Assembly: GCF_049532895.1 (NCBI RefSeq)
Contig: NZ_CP064031.1
Coordinates: 186,001-250,000 of the forward strand
DNA: 64,000 nucleotides
Origin: Dyella_B acidisoli
GTDB lineage: Bacteria > Pseudomonadota > Gammaproteobacteria > Xanthomonadales > Rhodanobacteraceae
Direction of reading: 5' to 3'
How positions within the stretch are numbered: position 1 is the first letter of the stretch; each line of letters opens with the position of its first letter. Made by a program: the position numbers and the translations under genes. This document shows positions 62,672 through 64,000 of the stretch, one piece after another. The notes beneath the pieces were generated by a model that had not been told where the DNA came from, did no database searches, and saw only the letters and a program-made list of their open reading frames with translations.

Positions 62672-63559
62672 ATGAGTCAGCAGCACGACATCTACTACGT
62701 ACCGAGCAAGAGCCAATGGCCGATCGTGGCCGCGGTGGTCATGTTCCTCACCGTGTACGGTGCAGCCCACTGGCTCAATGCCGAGCCTGGCGAAAGCGGC
62801 TTCGGCAGGACGCTGCTGTTGATCGGCTTCGTCGGCATCCTGGGCATGTTCTTCGGCTGGTTCCGCTCGGTGATCCACGAATCGATGGCCGGTAGCTACA
62901 ACAGCCAGGTGGATCGCTCGTTCCGCATGGGCATGATGTGGTTCATCTTCTCCGAGGTGATGTTCTTCGGCGCGTTCTTCGGCGCACTGTTCTACATCCG
63001 CATGTTCTCGGTGCCATGGCTGGGCGGTTCAGGGCATGGCGTGCTGACGCATCAATATCTGTGGAGCGACTACGCTGCATCATGGGGCGCGGGTGGTGGC
63101 AATGGTCCGGGACATGTTGGCGGCGCCTTCCAGACGGTGGCCCCGTGGGGACTTCCGCTGCTCAATACGCTGATCCTGCTCAGCTCCAGCGTAACCGTAA
63201 CCATCGCACACCATGCGCTGAAGGCGGGCCATCGTGGCAAGGTGCTGGCCTTCCTGGGCTTTACCGTGCTGCTTGGCGCGAGCTTCCTGGCCTGCCAGGC
63301 GCACGAATACGCAGAGGCTTATAAGGAACTCAACCTCACGCTCGGTAGCGGCGTGTATGGCTGCACCTTCTTCATGCTTACCGGTTTCCATGGCCTGCAC
63401 GTGACGCTTGGGACCATCATGCTGGCCATCATCTGGCTGCGTGTGCTGGCTGGCCACTTCAGCAAGGAGCATCACTTCGGCTTCGAAGCGGTGGCCTGGT
63501 ACTGGCACTTCGTGGACGTGGTGTGGCTGGGACTTTTCATGTTCGTCTATATCCTCTGA
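62672..63559 (+). CDS. coxC: Cytochrome c oxidase subunit III
   Basis: The 295-residue subunit has seven membrane helices. It contains the conserved start SQQHDIYYVPSKSQWP, FGWFRSVIHES, WFIFSEVMFFGAFFGALFY and GFHGLHVTLGTIMLAIIWLR and ends with WYWHFVDVVWLGLFMFVYIL. It stabilises the core and aids proton uptake. The last structural gene of the oxidase operon; a terminator follows. Confidence 0.96.
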   Translation: MSQQHDIYYVPSKSQWPIVAAVVMFLTVYGAAHWLNAEPGESGFGRTLLLIGFVGILGMFFGWFRSVIHESMAGSYNSQVDRSFRMGMMWFIFSEVMFFGAFFGALFYIRMFSVPWLGGSGHGVLTHQYLWSDYAASWGAGGGNGPGHVGGAFQTVAPWGLPLLNTLILLSSSVTVTIAHHALKAGHRGKVLAFLGFTVLLGASFLACQAHEYAEAYKELNLTLGSGVYGCTFFMLTGFHGLHVTLGTIMLAIIWLRVLAGHFSKEHHFGFEAVAWYWHFVDVVWLGLFMFVYIL

Positions 63560-63584
63560 GGCGATGCTCGAGGGCATAGCAAAA

Positions 63585-63608
63585 GCCCGCCGGAAGGCGG
63601 GCTTTTTT
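63585..63608 (+). terminator. Rho-independent terminator after coxC
   Basis: GCCCGCC (63585-63591), loop, GGCGGGC (63596-63602) and TTTTTT. AAAA before the stem gives symmetric potential for the minus-strand gene as well. Confidence 0.92.
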
Positions 63609-63656
63609 GTGCCGGAACGTCGCAGTGCGGGCGTGGCTAGGGGTGGCCCGCTACAA

Positions 63657-63872
63657 TTACTGGCCCACGCCGTGCGGGTGGATCCAGCCCATTCGGATGC
63701 CGATGATGACCATCGCAATCAGCAGCAAGGAAAAGCTGATGCGCCGGGTCAGCGCCCACACGGTGCGTTTGCTTTCGTCCTTCTCGGTCATCATGAAATA
63801 CAACGCCTGGCCAAGGTTGAAGATCACCACCAGGAACATGATCACCAGCGCTACTTTGTAGATGGTTTCCAC
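63657..63872 (-). CDS. DUF2909 twin-transmembrane protein
   Basis: The 71-residue protein starting at GTG 63872 has two membrane segments (~5-25 and ~43-62), as in DUF2909, commonly next to coxC and SURF1. The frame is open further upstream but not conserved. Function in oxidase biogenesis is inferred from position. Confidence 0.75.
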   Translation of the reverse strand: METIYKVALVIMFLVVIFNLGQALYFMMTEKDESKRTVWALTRRISFSLLLIAMVIIGIRMGWIHPHGVGQ

Positions 63873-63931
63873 GTGAGAATCCCAAGCAGGCTCGACATTG
63901 CCAGTATAGCCATGCGTTGCGAGGTTGCTGC

Positions 63932-64000
63932 GTGAGTGCGATGCGGCGTCCGGCATGGTGGTCGGTGTTGCTCACAGTGGCCGGAGTGCTTGTTTTCGTG
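63932..64000 (+). CDS. SURF1-like cytochrome oxidase biogenesis protein, N-terminus only
   Basis: From GTG 63932 (or ATG 63941) the frame reads ...RRPAWWSVLLTVAGVLVFV to the end of the window, matching the basic start and first membrane helix of SURF1, which helps insert heme a into subunit I. The rest lies outside the window. It is divergent from the DUF2909 gene. Confidence 0.65.
   Translation, partial: MSAMRRPAWWSVLLTVAGVLVFV

Overview
The window is about 60% GC chromosomal DNA packed with short operons on both strands. I see no tRNA, rRNA, CRISPR array, transposase or prophage. PlsB, short-form PutA, MutM, Rep, Tdk, a DUF2244-coxB-coxA-coxC-DUF2909-SURF1 block, S53 sedolisin and TonB receptor point to a gammaproteobacterium of the Xanthomonadales. 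A Rhodanobacteraceae such as Dyella or a relative fits best. That assignment is inference from gene families and order.

Layout. 1-7.0 kb: 3' end of an autotransporter, plsB, a lipoprotein of unknown role, a class C acid phosphatase lipoprotein and an AI-2E/PerM permease. 7.5-13.7 kb: a secreted PKD-domain putative metallopeptidase, bluB, rep, tdk and an unknown gene. 13.8-18.0 kb (minus): an ABC exporter operon of Gld type (ATPase, permease, GldG-like, DUF4340-like) that runs by overlapping codons into mutM. 18.1-21.5 kb: an acyl desaturase, a saccharopine-dehydrogenase-like enzyme, a DCC thiol protein and a DUF4166 protein. 21.6-27.3 kb: rpmG and rpmB facing secB-gpsA across a large nested palindrome, then a SNF2 helicase. 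27.3-31.3 kb (minus): a gene remnant, a HAD phosphatase, a zinc-ribbon membrane protein, glk and a sedolisin. 31.5-38.6 kb: hemB, a LysR/DUF4865/tautomerase cluster, a glutaminyl cyclase, a Kef-type antiporter and a family 9 glycosyltransferase. 38.7-42.5 kb: a very large membrane ankyrin-repeat protein and a YcgL protein. 42.8-50.8 kb: a FadL porin facing a four-gene set on the other strand (beta-helix lipoprotein, SO2930-type diheme cytochrome, TonB receptor, coniferyl-aldehyde-type dehydrogenase). 51.3-58.6 kb: an SDR with a divergent wHTH regulator, hicBA, an AraC regulator, a TlpA-like protein and putA. 59.3-64.0 kb: the cytochrome c oxidase locus, ending in the first codons of SURF1.

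Palindromic intergenic elements are the strongest non-coding theme. At least four sequence families of inverted repeats sit between genes, mostly between convergent genes. In two or three places the repeat supplies the stop codon of the upstream gene. The most striking is a 269-bp element between rpmB and secB. It has an outer 29-bp stem enclosing two further hairpins whose loops are complementary to each other, so it could fold as a three-way junction.

Most genes are housekeeping or envelope functions. The accessory parts most worth following are the 42.8-50.8 kb uptake/oxidation cluster, the membrane ankyrin protein, the Gld-like exporter operon and the palindromic elements.
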